From assembly GCA_014084085.1 (NCBI GenBank), contig NPFB01000009.1:334674-398673 (forward strand): a DNA stretch of 64,000 nt, given 5' to 3'. Position numbers and translations under genes: made by a program. Shown here one piece after another: positions 32,509 to 41,765 of this stretch. Below the pieces are notes generated by a model that worked only from the letters and a program-made list of their open reading frames with translations, was not told where the DNA came from and did no database searches. The first letter of the stretch is position 1. Each line of letters starts with the position of its first letter. Origin of the DNA: Hondaea fermentalgiana (lineage: Eukaryota; Sar; Bigyra; Thraustochytrida; Thraustochytriidae).

Positions 32509-32983
32509 CACGGAGGACCGCCGCGGATCATTTGCGGCGGGAGATAGTGGCCACGCCACGACGGGCTCCAGGACACAAAGGAAGGGAGGACCTCACGATC
32601 ATTGGCGGAAACCTTGAGCTTCTCCGAGTTCCTGACTCAATGAGTCTGGGCGCGTGTGCGATGATCCGGCCCGGCGGCGAAAGGAACCGCCTGGCGAGTC
32701 GCCATCATGATTTGCAGCTGCAACTGCTGCCAGGGCGGAGAGCTGAGCGCCGACGCTCGACGCTGAGATCGACACGGCTCTTTGGAATTCTTAGAAGAAA
32801 AAGCACCGGATCTTATCTTGCTGGGCTGAGCGTGCTATTTTTTACGGTATCATAGCCTTTGTAGAAGAGGCTGTAGTATACAGTACGACTGTAGAGAAGG
32901 AGAGCATGTCAGTCTCGCTGACACCTTGCACGTTGACTGATGTTGTAGGTATTCACCCAGATTTATCCACCGATCGCATGACA

Positions 32984-33337
32984 TCAAGATCTAAAATAGT
33001 GCGTCCGCTCCTTGAACTTTAACTGATTTGCATCTTGCCGGCTCCTCCTGGGTATAGCGAGCTCACTATAAATAGCTAGAGCTCCAAGTAGCGATTCTTT
33101 TGGCAACGTGGCCCCAAGCAGGATGTACAGCCCTACACACAGCATTCTGGCCTCTGGATTTTGGCCTGACCATTTGGAGTCAGAGAAACCCACAACAAAT
33201 TGTACAATTATATTTCCGCTAGCGGCTGCGCAATGGTCGAGTAGCACTTCAGAGATGAGGATATTCCGCAACAAAGTGTTGGCCAAATTTGCAGTGAGAG
33301 TCCCTGTCGAGTGCAAGTCTGCACCTGGCAAGTGCAT
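32984..33337 (-). CDS. Orphan small open frame, hydrophobic centre
   Basis: A 117-residue frame from the ATG at 33337. The centre is hydrophobic (LLRNILISEVLL, then MLCVGLYILLGATL), compatible with one or two membrane segments, and the C-terminus is basic. No family recognised. It lies downstream of the multi-pass membrane gene on the same strand, in a stretch less GC-rich than the rest of the window, where a chance frame of this length is less expected than elsewhere. It could be a small gene, an exon, or a decayed fragment. Confidence 0.25.
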   Translation of the reverse strand: MHLPGADLHSTGTLTANLANTLLRNILISEVLLDHCAAASGNIIVQFVVGFSDSKWSGQNPEARMLCVGLYILLGATLPKESLLGALAIYSELAIPRRSRQDANQLKFKERTHYFRS

Positions 33338-33926
33338 ATTGGTCCTCACTTCTTTTCATCCAAGCATACGTTTATCTCGGGAAAGGGGAGAGATAAAAGA
33401 AGTGCTGTAATAAATGTAACACCTAGGTTTGGCAAGTAGACACCTACTCCGACAAGATTGTCGTCTCAGACCCAGAGTAAAACTCTTCTCGCAAGTCTCT
33501 ATAGCAAGAGAATTTTCGCCGGACCTCTCGATTGGATATATTTCGTTTATTGTCTTTCATGAAAGTCGTCATCTCTCTAGCGCGTACTGTTTTTTCACGC
33601 ATCTTGCCTTCTTTTCTGATGACATGCTTCCGGACGCGCGGTTCCCCGTTCACAAAAAATGTAATTGGCGAAGAGCCATGCTTACCGAAGCTACTCTCAG
33701 GCGAAGGCCGTGAGCGGTGGTGTTTGAGTCGAGCAGCTGCGCATCATCAGTAGCATCGGCAAGGAATGCAGGCGAGTATCTCTGTTTTGCTCGGCGTGGG
33801 TACTCTTCCTCTTTGTGCAAGTAGCCAAAGGTTGTGAGCAGCACACGCTTCGTACCTTGCGCGTTCACGCGCGCCCACCCAGGTGCTTGCGTGCCATCTC
33901 GCTGTGTAACACTTTTGAGAGATGAT
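33338..33926. other. Spacer downstream of the orphan membrane gene
   Basis: Likely 3' UTR of the 33927-35372 gene plus unassigned sequence. A minus-strand frame of about 90 residues at 33650-33940 overlaps the end of that gene, lacks an ATG near its beginning and is not called. Confidence 0.4.
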
Positions 33927-35372
33927 TCAAAAAAGCACACGACTCAACGAATCTCCGCGTTGGATTAAATTCTGTTCTTTCTCGTGAAGTTTGACTTTCA
34001 TTTCTTCGCGCGACATCTCCTCAAAATCGATTTCAAGCTTCTCCATAATCTCGAGCAGGAGACGAAGAATAGTGACCAAAAATAGAGACACGATGATCTC
34101 GACGAGCTCCATCACCTGGCGATGGATTAGGGCCTTGACAAAGGTCCGAAAAATGGTGAGAGTGAGTCGAATGCCGCGAAGCACAGCCAGCGCAATAAGG
34201 ATTGCCGGTGGCTCAGCACCTTGAAGTATGGCGACGATTGCTGTCGCATTCGCATATATGATCGGAGTGCCATAGGCAATGAGAAAGCCCCACACGATGA
34301 TGAGACACGGAATAAACCAGACAGCGAGACAGATGGAGTTGGTGAAGATGTAGAAGAGCTGGAGATCGGGGGTACTGTGGTGTATGTACATTGGCGGGGT
34401 CAGCATAATAGCAAGAACCAAGGTGGTAAACCGCCCATGAACAACTGCGGGAAGGACGATCCCCCACTCTGGGTGAAAAGCCCACGTCATTGCAGAGAAT
34501 ATGTTGTGAATGTCCTTCGAAGGCACCCCACGAGACTTCAGAAAGATGTAGAAGGGAGGAAGCACGAGGACAACGCTCGCGACATAGTTGAGAATGCCAA
34601 CCGTGATGTTGTTCGCGAAACAGATGACGAAGGTCGCCGGCATCGAAAGGATCCAGAGTAGCACATGAAAGAAGCCGTGTCCGGCTGGAAATACTATGGT
34701 GTCCGGCCGCAATTCCTCTTGATAGAAATATTGGAGGGACCAACCCGCGAGCCAGAAGCGTCCTGCAGCGTAAAGTGTTAGTGCGCTTGTGAAGTAGAAG
34801 GTGACCTTGAATATATTTGAGGCGATGGAGGCACTTGTATTTACCAGGCCAGTGGAGCTCGTCATGAGAAAGTCACTAGGAAGCGTGTTGATCGCGGCCC
34901 ACGAGTCAATGGCGAGAATATGAATCTCGATTATTGTGCTGAGAGTTCTCACAACAAGAAGTCCCGCGGCAGCGTTCACCGTGGGCATGCCCAGCGCCAG
35001 TCCCCCTGCATACTTGTAGGTCAATTGCGCGTCAAATAGGACCGTATATAACAGAGCAATATAGTATCCCAATTGAGTGATGGCAGGGAGGGCGATCTTT
35101 CCGAGATTTGCCCAGAGCAGATGATAATCTTCCTTATTGCCTTGATCGTCTCTCTCGTACTCTATAACTATACCTTCCGCAAAAATCCCCTTGAGCGACA
35201 AGCATCCCAGTACCAGTGGCACGGCTGTCGCCGCAACCTTGATGACAGCCTCCACGTAGAGAGCCCATTTGTACGCTTTTTTCCAGTTGATCGGACGCGA
35301 AGGGTCCTTCTGCGCGACATCCGCAATGGCCTCACGCCCAACCTCGATATCATCCAGAGGTTCTACCGTCAT
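33927..35372 (-). CDS. Orphan multi-pass membrane protein
   Basis: A 481-residue integral membrane protein of unknown function. About nine to ten hydrophobic segments span residues 30-430, several with aromatic edges (YFTSALTLYAAGRFWLAGW, LPPFYIFLKSRG, IPCLIIVWGFLIAYGTP). The N-terminus is short and acidic (TVEPLDDIEVG), then Lys-rich. The C-terminus ends in a charged, probably helical cytosolic tail (IDFEEMSREEMKVKLHEKE). There is no transporter signature, ABC or ion-channel motif and no signal peptide. The ATG at 35372 starts the frame. A damaged copy of its central part lies on the same strand at about 36940-37440, and tandem repeats lie just upstream of its start. This suggests a locally duplicating, possibly lineage-specific family. 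Coding status is well supported by length and the membrane pattern; the function is not known. Confidence 0.7.
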   Translation of the reverse strand: MTVEPLDDIEVGREAIADVAQKDPSRPINWKKAYKWALYVEAVIKVAATAVPLVLGCLSLKGIFAEGIVIEYERDDQGNKEDYHLLWANLGKIALPAITQLGYYIALLYTVLFDAQLTYKYAGGLALGMPTVNAAAGLLVVRTLSTIIEIHILAIDSWAAINTLPSDFLMTSSTGLVNTSASIASNIFKVTFYFTSALTLYAAGRFWLAGWSLQYFYQEELRPDTIVFPAGHGFFHVLLWILSMPATFVICFANNITVGILNYVASVVLVLPPFYIFLKSRGVPSKDIHNIFSAMTWAFHPEWGIVLPAVVHGRFTTLVLAIMLTPPMYIHHSTPDLQLFYIFTNSICLAVWFIPCLIIVWGFLIAYGTPIIYANATAIVAILQGAEPPAILIALAVLRGIRLTLTIFRTFVKALIHRQVMELVEIIVSLFLVTILRLLLEIMEKLEIDFEEMSREEMKVKLHEKEQNLIQRGDSLSRVLF

Positions 35373-36060
35373 TGTCTTCTACACGATGCTCTTGTCCGAA
35401 TCAACGCTCCGATAGATCTGCTTTGCAGGTTTGCAGCGGCCGCCGCGCAGATGGCGCCTCAAACCTTTCCTTTTTGCACTCCTACTCGATGCACAACTCT
35501 CGTTTCAAGCGAGGCCCTTAAATGCGTGCACAACTCTTTGCTTTGCACGGCAGTCATGTTCGACTTTGGCTCTGCCATTCTGTGACTGGCTGGTTATAAA
35601 AGTAAGCCCGAGCGAAGCCTGCCCCTCTCCGACCTTCCGAATGTTGTGCTTGCTTTGGCTAGCTGTAGAACGCACTTTTGGCGTTGATAGGGCAAACCGT
35701 TTTGAGATCAGGCGCATCAATCCATTTTATTTTACATTCTCGCTCCGTGCACAACTCTCGTTAAAAGAGCAAAATTAGCATGGGTGCGTGCACAACTCTT
35801 TGCTGTGGAGGTGCTCGACACGGCAGTCGTGCCCGACTTTTGCAGCTGCAGCAGCAGCTGCAGATGGTGTGGCAAGGGCAAACCGTTTTGACATCAGGCA
35901 CTTCAATCCATTTTATTGTACATTCTCGCTCCGTGCACAACTCTCGTTAAAAGAGCAAAATTAGCATGGGTTCGTGCACAACTCTTCGCTGTAAAGGTGC
36001 TCGGCATGGCAGTCGTGCCCGACTTTCGCTCTGCCATTCTCAGATTGACTGGTCTAAAAT
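35373..36060. repeat. Tandem repeats with six GTGCACAACTCT-type motifs upstream of the membrane gene
   Basis: Two units of 186 bp start with GGCAAACCGTTTTGA at 35691 and 35877; a diverged partial unit lies at about 35480-35600. Each unit holds two copies of GCACAACTCT 37-41 bases apart, the first followed by CGTT, the second by TTGCT/TCGCT and then CGGCAGTCRTG. Motif positions: 35491, 35528, 35749, 35790, 35935, 35976. A weaker relative (CGCAACTCC) lies near 36467. Their place just 5' of the membrane gene makes a promoter role possible, but they may simply be duplicated debris. Confidence 0.85.
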
Positions 36061-36077
36061 CGCACTTCAGATCGCGG

Positions 36078-36104
36078 GGTCTTCCAAGCCCCGCAGGGTA
36101 TTAA
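36078..36104. other. Inverted repeat / hairpin
   Basis: GCGGGG-T-CTT-CC-AAG-CCCCGC can fold back as two short stems around a tiny loop. It interrupts the similarity between the 36.1 kb segment and the corresponding part of the 35.6 kb repeat, as if inserted. Confidence 0.4.
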
Positions 36105-36536
36105 CACTAAAGTAGTAAGTCCTAGGCCGACCAAGCCTGCCCCTCTCCGATTTCCCAAGCGTTCGATATTGTTCACGCCAGAACGCGTCTACTCGATGGC
36201 GCTGCAGCTGCCACTGCTGCTGCTGCTTTAGGCTACGAAATGCGCTTTCGGCAGATGGAAAGGACAACTAAGATGCACATAGCGATGAAATTAGGGGCCG
36301 GTTTGACAGGCTGCAAACTACGAAGAACCTCGCGATGAGGATGAAATCCAGACTCGTCGGACGCTTATGAAGATAGTTGGCCCAATTTAGCATCTCACGT
36401 CTCGCCACGGTCGTTATGGATTTAACCTGTGCGCTTCACCCCTTTACGCCTTGCACTCCTGTTCTACGCGCAACTCCTACGATCTCAAGCAAGGCTGGAG
36501 GTCGCGGAAATATCGAAATTATTTTTGTTTTCTTTA

Positions 36537-36571
36537 GGGGGGGGAGGGGGGGGGGGGGGGGGGGGGGGGGG
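36537..36571 (+). repeat. Long G-tract (G8-A-G26)
   Basis: Thirty-five bases, all G except one A. It could form G-quadruplexes; the exact length is unreliable in most sequencing chemistries. Confidence 0.85.
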
Positions 36572-36939
36572 TGCACGCACAATCCCGCGCTGTGGGGTGC
36601 CCAGCGGTCGTCCACTCCGACTGTGTCCATGTGTTGAACCACATCAAAGGATTGGACTTCTCAGTGATACTAATGTTGGGAGGGAAGTTGCTTCAGGAGT
36701 GTATCGACCAGGCCCGTTGATGCAATCCTTCCTGCACCTTGTGCAATCACGTTACACCCGGAGCTGCAAGAACTCGTTCCTTTTACTCCACCCACAAGTC
36801 CAGTCCAAAACTAGATTAGCCTATGCACAAATATGCTTGCTCTTGCTGTTTCTCGCGGACTTCGTGTCTGCCCTCATCTTGCTTTGTGCATCATCAAAGA
36901 CGACGATTGTGCGAACCCCCCATGAGTTGGTTATTTCAG

Positions 36940-37441
36940 TCACTCGAGCACGAACTCAATAACGCCAAATATAGTGCGGCAGCAGGCCTGAGATATCGTT
37001 TTCATCACCTCTAGATACGGCACGCATGGGAGACAAACCCCTCCACTAGTTTCCTGCAAAGCATCACAATGACCTTCCCAGATACCCCACGAGCAGCTAG
37101 CACGATGTAGGCCAAGAAGGGAGGAACTACGAAGACGATGCTCACGATAACGTCGAGAAGGCCGCACATAATGTTGTTCGCGAAAAAAACAGATGAAGAT
37201 GAGCGCTGGGAACAAAAGGATCGCGAAACAGTGCCCGGCTGGAAAATTTATGGTATTTATCCGCGCTGCCGCAAAAAGGAAATTTTGGGAGGTACCGACC
37301 CGCGAGCCAGAAGCGCACTGCAAAGCGTAAGCTGTTAGTGTGCTTGTCAAGTAAATGATAAGTGAGAATGACTGACATGACTACTTTCCTGAGAACATAT
37401 CTTACTGTTATGAGCAAAGTCTGGAGTGATTTTGTTTCCAC
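36940..37441 (-). pseudogene. Decayed paralogue of the orphan membrane protein gene
   Basis: Nucleotide and protein similarity to the centre of the intact gene at 33927-35372 is readable in pieces across shifting frames. RFWLAG at about 37310 matches GRFWLAGW; INFPAGHCFAILLFPALIFICF matches the IVFPAGHGFFHVLL...FVICF stretch; a PPFLAYIVLAARGVSGK stretch near 37080-37130 matches PPFYIFLKSRGVPSK. On DNA, GTGCCCGGCTGGAAAATTTATGG pairs with GTGTCCGGCTGGAAATACTATGG, and ACCCGCGAGCCAGAAGCG is shared exactly. Frame breaks between these blocks, and the absence of both gene ends, mark it as a pseudogene fragment. Confidence 0.75.
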
Positions 37442-37450
37442 CTTTACTCT

Positions 37451-37660
37451 ACTGGAAGGTCTTTAATAGTTGAGAAAACAGAGGCTGTTTGCACCATTGT
37501 GCTTTGCATCTCCGTTAGCGGAGTCTTGTATCTTTCGTCTTTGCTTTTCACCTGCAGCTGCACTATACTGGAAGGTCCTTGATAGTTGTGAAAACAGAGG
37601 CTGTTTGCACCATTGCGCTTTGCATCTCCGTGAGCGGAGTCTTGTATCTTTCGTCTTTGT
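37451..37660. repeat. Two-copy direct repeat, 116 bp period
   Basis: Copies of about 93 bases start with ACTGGAAGGTC at 37451 and 37567 and end TCTTTCGTCTTTG. By eye they differ at about five positions, so the duplication is recent relative to the nearby pseudogene. The second copy forms the 3' end of the 37563-38090 frame. Confidence 0.9.
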
Positions 37661-38090
37661 TGTGGGTCGCCAGCATATCAACGAAGGAGTATGCGATACG
37701 TGCGCGCTGCAGGTCTGGGAGTGCGGCTACAGGCTCTATTTTTCGTTGGTGGGCACCATCATTTTCAGTCCAGAGAAGGAGACCCGCGCGGTCGATCGCT
37801 GCACAGTAAAGTCGACAAAGCATGGTCTCTGCTGCATCCTCTGCCATCAAGTTCATGCCATCGTTCCCGAGGACGCCAAGCATACATTCCAATAGAGCGT
37901 TATGAAAGCGCTCGCGTGCACCGCACTTGTTGTCAATGTAGGCGTTCGCAGCGGCGAGGCCCGTCTCAGTAGCTTCAGCAATGAGGTCCGCGTGTTTCTT
38001 CCGATAGGTACGCGTGGGCATTCGAGGCGCTGTGCCGCTCATGACCAAATCAAGCGCGTGTGTAGCCGTGGTGACGCTGGACGGAGCCAT
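37563..38090 (-). CDS. Orphan 175-residue protein, possibly a gene remnant
   Basis: A frame with an ATG at 38090 and stop at 37563, predicted mostly helical and soluble, with no recognised domain. Visible features: basic patch RTYRKKH, helical Ala/Glu-rich middle, cysteines in LLECMLGVLG and MLCRLYC. Immediately upstream on the same strand, and overlapping out of frame, is a Lys/Asn/Gln-rich frame (38050-38244, beginning near MGKRSKRNKRSSKE). The two could be one protein split by a frameshift or a short intron. Its last 30 codons have a near-identical second copy immediately downstream. Given the decayed neighbour, a broken gene is as likely as a live one. Confidence 0.35.
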   Translation of the reverse strand: MAPSSVTTATHALDLVMSGTAPRMPTRTYRKKHADLIAEATETGLAAANAYIDNKCGARERFHNALLECMLGVLGNDGMNLMAEDAAETMLCRLYCAAIDRAGLLLWTENDGAHQRKIEPVAALPDLQRARIAYSFVDMLATHNKDERYKTPLTEMQSAMVQTASVFTTIKDLPV

Positions 38091-39275
38091 CCTTGTCCTT
38101 GTGTTCGATGTTCTTCTGGTTGTGTCCTGGGCAGTTTTGGTTTTGGTTTTGCTTTGGATCGCCCCGCTCCTTGCTGCTCCGCTTGTTCCGCTTACTTCGC
38201 TTTCCCATCCCGTCTCGCTCTCGAGAGTGCCACGCCGCTCTCAAAGAGCTCTCCTTTACCCACCTTAAAATGTAAGATTAAGGTGGCTCGTAAACTGTCC
38301 CTTACTCCCTCTCTTCACACTGTTAGTATGTGTCATGAAAATCCGAGAGCGCGGTCCGCTGTGATTGGTTTTTGATTTTCTGCGACTCCCTTGCCCTTTT
38401 CGTGACATGCGGACGTGATCAATACCTTGTCGGGTGAGAAACAGAATCAAATCACTACGTGGTTTGACAGTGAGTGCTGTGTTAGTGTGAGGGAGGTCTA
38501 TCCTTCAATCAATCACCTCAAGCGCGATGGCTTTGGAGGTCACCGCCGCAATGCGCTCTGCTGGCTTCCTTCACTTGACTTTTCCTGACAAATCATGTCT
38601 TGGCCACCATCGGTCTTGGCGTGTCTGCCAGAAACAGATTGCCTTTCTTAGGCTGGACCTGCGAAATTGGGCCCTTCTGCGACGCGGGGAACAGGTAGGG
38701 TCGCCGTATTTCCCAAGCAAGACTGTAGACCTGCGAGCTCACGATGGCCTGCTCACTTCCGAATACCAGTAGCACGGCGGCTGCAAGCCTCCGTTCCTAG
38801 GCAAGAAGATCCAGACTAGCGCCAGGCTTGGGTCGGGAGCAGGCCAATCTTACTCTCTGACAGCAGCGCCGACATCGTCGCCCGGGACACCCTTGCCAAA
38901 CCTCCGCCCCGATTCACCTCGTAATGAGTCTACGTATCGTAGCCACTCCTTGCTCGCGCGACGCACCGCGATACGCGAAGAGCAACCCCGAACCACGCAG
39001 GCCGCCGCAATCTCTCGCCTCCTCGCCACCGCAGGCAGGCTGCTCACGAGCCTCGGGGAACGCGGGGAAATCCGCCCTTGACCCCCCTCCGCCTCTATCT
39101 CCCTTCCTCCCCTTCCTGTCCTGGTCATGTGCTTGGCGCATGGTGACGGCCAGGCAGGGGCGGGTCAGGGCATGTTCATTATTCCGAGACGTGCGGCCCC
39201 CGCGCAAACGGTCCAAGCGCGCGCGCGCGCGGACGAAGGCCGGGCGCGGCGCGCGGACGAAGGCCTCCCGCCACG
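38091..39275. other. Upstream region of the ABC transporter
   Basis: The left part still has the composition of the accessory stretch; from about 38850 the sequence returns to high GC and presumably holds the ABC transporter promoter. A plus-strand frame of 81 codons at 38527-38772 (ATG, no known domain) is the only tidy small frame and is left uncalled. Confidence 0.4.
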
Positions 39276-41765
39276 ATGCGCACCAACCTCCCCGTGACGG
39301 CGACGCGACTGGCGTCCAGAAAAGCCTCCGTCGTCACGACGTCGCGGGCGGCGGCGCCGACGACGACGACGAGGAGGACGACGAGGAGGACAGCGGCGAC
39401 AAAATGGACAGCAGAGCCAGCGACGCCATGGAGATCTATGGCCGGGGGGGCAGCTGCAAGGACGTGTGGTCTTTGGAACAGGACTCAATCTCTGCGCCCA
39501 TACGGTATGCCTTTGGTGAGAAATCCGACCTCGTCATGGAATCTCCTCGGTGCTCGAGCAGCTTCGACATCGCGGACCACGCCAACCAAGGACAAGGACA
39601 AGGACGCCGCATCCGAGCCAAAAACGACAGAAGGAGCAAAAGATAACGAAAAGGAGAGAGAGCAAAACATGGCGGCATTACGCCGCATCCTCGGCATGGC
39701 TGCGCCCGAGTCGCGGCTCATCGGCGCCTCGATGGGAACGCAAGTGATAACGAGCTCAATTTCACTCGTCTTTCCTGCAGCAATTGGCCGCATCCTTGAC
39801 CTTTCCTTAAGTGACTCCACGGGGCTTTCGCCAACGCTTGTTGCCGGTACGCTCACAGGTCTATTCATCTTCCAGGGCGCTCTCATTGTCGGTCGTACGG
39901 CGATGCTCAACGTTGCAGGAGAGCGTCTCATCGCGCGGTTCAGAAAGCAACTCTTTGCAAGCATCCTTGCGCAGGACCTTCATTTCTTTGACCGCAGCCG
40001 TACGGGCGAACTCATCAACCGGCTGTCCACCGATACGCAACTAGTGCAAAAGTCGGTGACAGGGAATTTGGTTTCCGGCTTGCGGAGCTCCTTTATGGTC
40101 GTTGGCGGAACGATGATGCTATTTTACACTTCACCCACGCTCGCACTGGTATCTCTTAGTGTCATTCCCCCCGTGGGTGTGGCGGCTCGCTACTTTGGTC
40201 GCTACCTCAAGGGTCGCCAGGCCAAGGTCCAAGACGCTCTTGCGGAGACCTCGACGGTGGCCGAAGAAGTCATTGCCAATATTCGCACTGTGCGGCAGTT
40301 CGCTAGCGAACCTCTCGAAGTGGCCAAATACAACGCACGCATCGACACGGCCTATCGCCGTGCCTGCGAGGTCGGCCTAGCGTCCGCCTGGTTCGACGGC
40401 TCTGTGCACCTTGCGGCTAACTTCAGTCTCGTCGCAGTTCTCACCTTTGGCGGCTCTCAGGTTATGAGCGGCCAGCTCACTGCAGGTGCGCTTACCTCGT
40501 TTCTCATGTATAGTCTTTATGTGGGTTTCAACATTACCAACTTGTCCTCCGTGTACTCGGATCTCATGCGCGGTGTTGGTGCTTCGTCGCGCATTTTTGG
40601 TATTATTGATCGCGTACCGCAAATGCCTTCGTCCATCACATCGGCGCGCGCTAGCCGCGCTGGCGCGACGACAGACCCGAGCACGCTCCCGCCCTCGGTC
40701 CTGCACTCGATCTACTCGTTACTGGACGCTGACGAGGACCCGTCGCAAAAGAAACACCCAATCGGTGCCGACTTTTTTGGCATTGTGCAAGAAGAGAGGG
40801 ACCGTCACATTACTCCGCCAGGCACAAGTGTTCTCGCTCGTTCCGGTTACGACGAGCTTGCAGATCAAATTAGTGCCACGCTCGAAACGCCACCCATCAA
40901 GGGCGAGATTGAGCTGCGCGACGTCTCGTTCGCTTATCCGCTGCGATCGGAGTCGCCCATTCTTCAAAATCTCAACTTGAGGCTTGAACGCGGTTCGATG
41001 ATGGCCCTTGTCGGTTCGAGCGGCAGTGGTAAGAGCACGATTGGTGCAATGCTGATGCGCATGTATGACCCGCAGCAAGGCGTCGTCCTTATTGACGGCG
41101 TGGACATCCGGCGAATCGACCCGCACTGGCTCCGTAAGCACATTGGCGTTGTTGCCCAAGAGCCTGTTCTTTTTTCGGGCACGATTGAGGAAAATATTCG
41201 CTACGGTAACATGGACGCCTCCATGGACCAGGTCTACAACGCGGCGCGCGCCGCGCGCGCTCTTGACTTCATCGAGGGATTTCCCAATGGATTCAACACA
41301 CGCGTTGGGGAGCGTGGCGTGCAGCTGTCTGGCGGTCAGAAGCAGCGCGTGGCGATTGCACGAGCCATTCTCAAGGATCCGCCCATTGTCATTCTCGATG
41401 AGGCCACCTCTGCTCTTGACGCAGAAAGCGAGTTTCAAGTTCAACAAGCCATTGAGGAGATGATGAAGGGTCGCTCTGTTGTAAGCATCGCACACAGATT
41501 GAGCACGTAAGTTTTTCTTGCTTTCGAAATATGGCGACCGACAGATGAGAATGTCGACGCCACGCATTGAGACCGAGTCAGAGGCAGAGCTAGAGATGGG
41601 GAAAGTGAAAAAGGGCAAGAGACTAACGATGCGAATTCATATAGCATGCGCGCCGCCGATACGATCGCGGTACTCGAACAGGGCCGGATTGCCGAGCAAG
41701 GTTCTTTTGACGAACTTATGCAAAAGGGCAGCGCGCTTCAAAATCTCGTCAAGCGACAGCTTTGA
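39276..41765 (+). CDS. ABCB10: Mitochondrial-type ABC half transporter, ABCB10/MDL-like, two exons
   Basis: Exons 39276-41506 and 41645-41765 give 783 residues. One transmembrane domain of six helices followed by one nucleotide-binding domain is the half-transporter layout of the B family, which works as a dimer. NBD motifs: Walker A GSSGSGKS (about residue 580), Q-loop in VVAQEPVLFSG, signature LSGGQ (about 685), Walker B VILDEATSALD, switch His in SIAHRLST. Exon 2 completes the domain with MRAADTIAVLEQGRIAEQGSFDELM and ends LVKRQL. The first 130 residues are rich in Arg, Thr, Ser and Ala with few acidic residues near the start, as in a mitochondrial presequence. The TMD/NBD sequence resembles ABCB10/Mdl1, inner-membrane exporters linked to heme and stress biology. 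The Lys/Glu-rich linker near residues 105-130 and the Ser-rich insert between TMD and NBD are unusual. ABCB10 versus ABCB8 is not settled. Confidence 0.88.
41507..41644 (+). other. Spliceosomal intron in the ABC transporter gene
   Basis: 138 bp with donor GTAAGT and acceptor ATATAG. Splicing joins AC to C of the next exon and restores the HRLST-MRAADT reading frame typical of ABC domains. Without splicing, the frame hits the TAA inside the donor at once. Confidence 0.92.

Larger units (their letters stand above)
31219..32980. other. Catalase upstream region, low-complexity, no gene seen
   Basis: GC-rich sequence with several microsatellites: (TTGCC)n with CTTGT variants at about 31228-31272, (GATC)n at about 31680-31715, and (ACTGC)n at about 32481-32508. 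Presumably holds the catalase promoter. Open frames here are Arg/Ser/Pro-rich, mutually overlapping and unlike any family. Confidence 0.5.
36061..36939. other. Non-coding accessory segment
   Basis: Contains a copy of a phrase from the 35.6 kb repeat (GCCTGCCCCTCTCCGA at about 36137), a stretch near 36445-36490 resembling 35480-35520, and the long G-tract. No gene seen. Confidence 0.5.

Noticed and set aside
35480..36060. CRISPR-like array (repeated GTGCACAACTCT)
   Set aside because: Eukaryotic context, no Cas genes, only six short motifs with unequal spacing, and the intervening sequence is itself repeated.
32800..38500. Transposon or provirus as the source of the island
   Set aside because: No transposase, integrase, reverse transcriptase or capsid-like motif, no long terminal repeats or terminal inverted repeats were seen.
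38924..39646. 240-codon plus-strand frame overlapping the start of the ABC transporter
   Set aside because: No domain and it ends inside the transporter. The transporter frame itself gives a credible targeting peptide and leads into the membrane domain.
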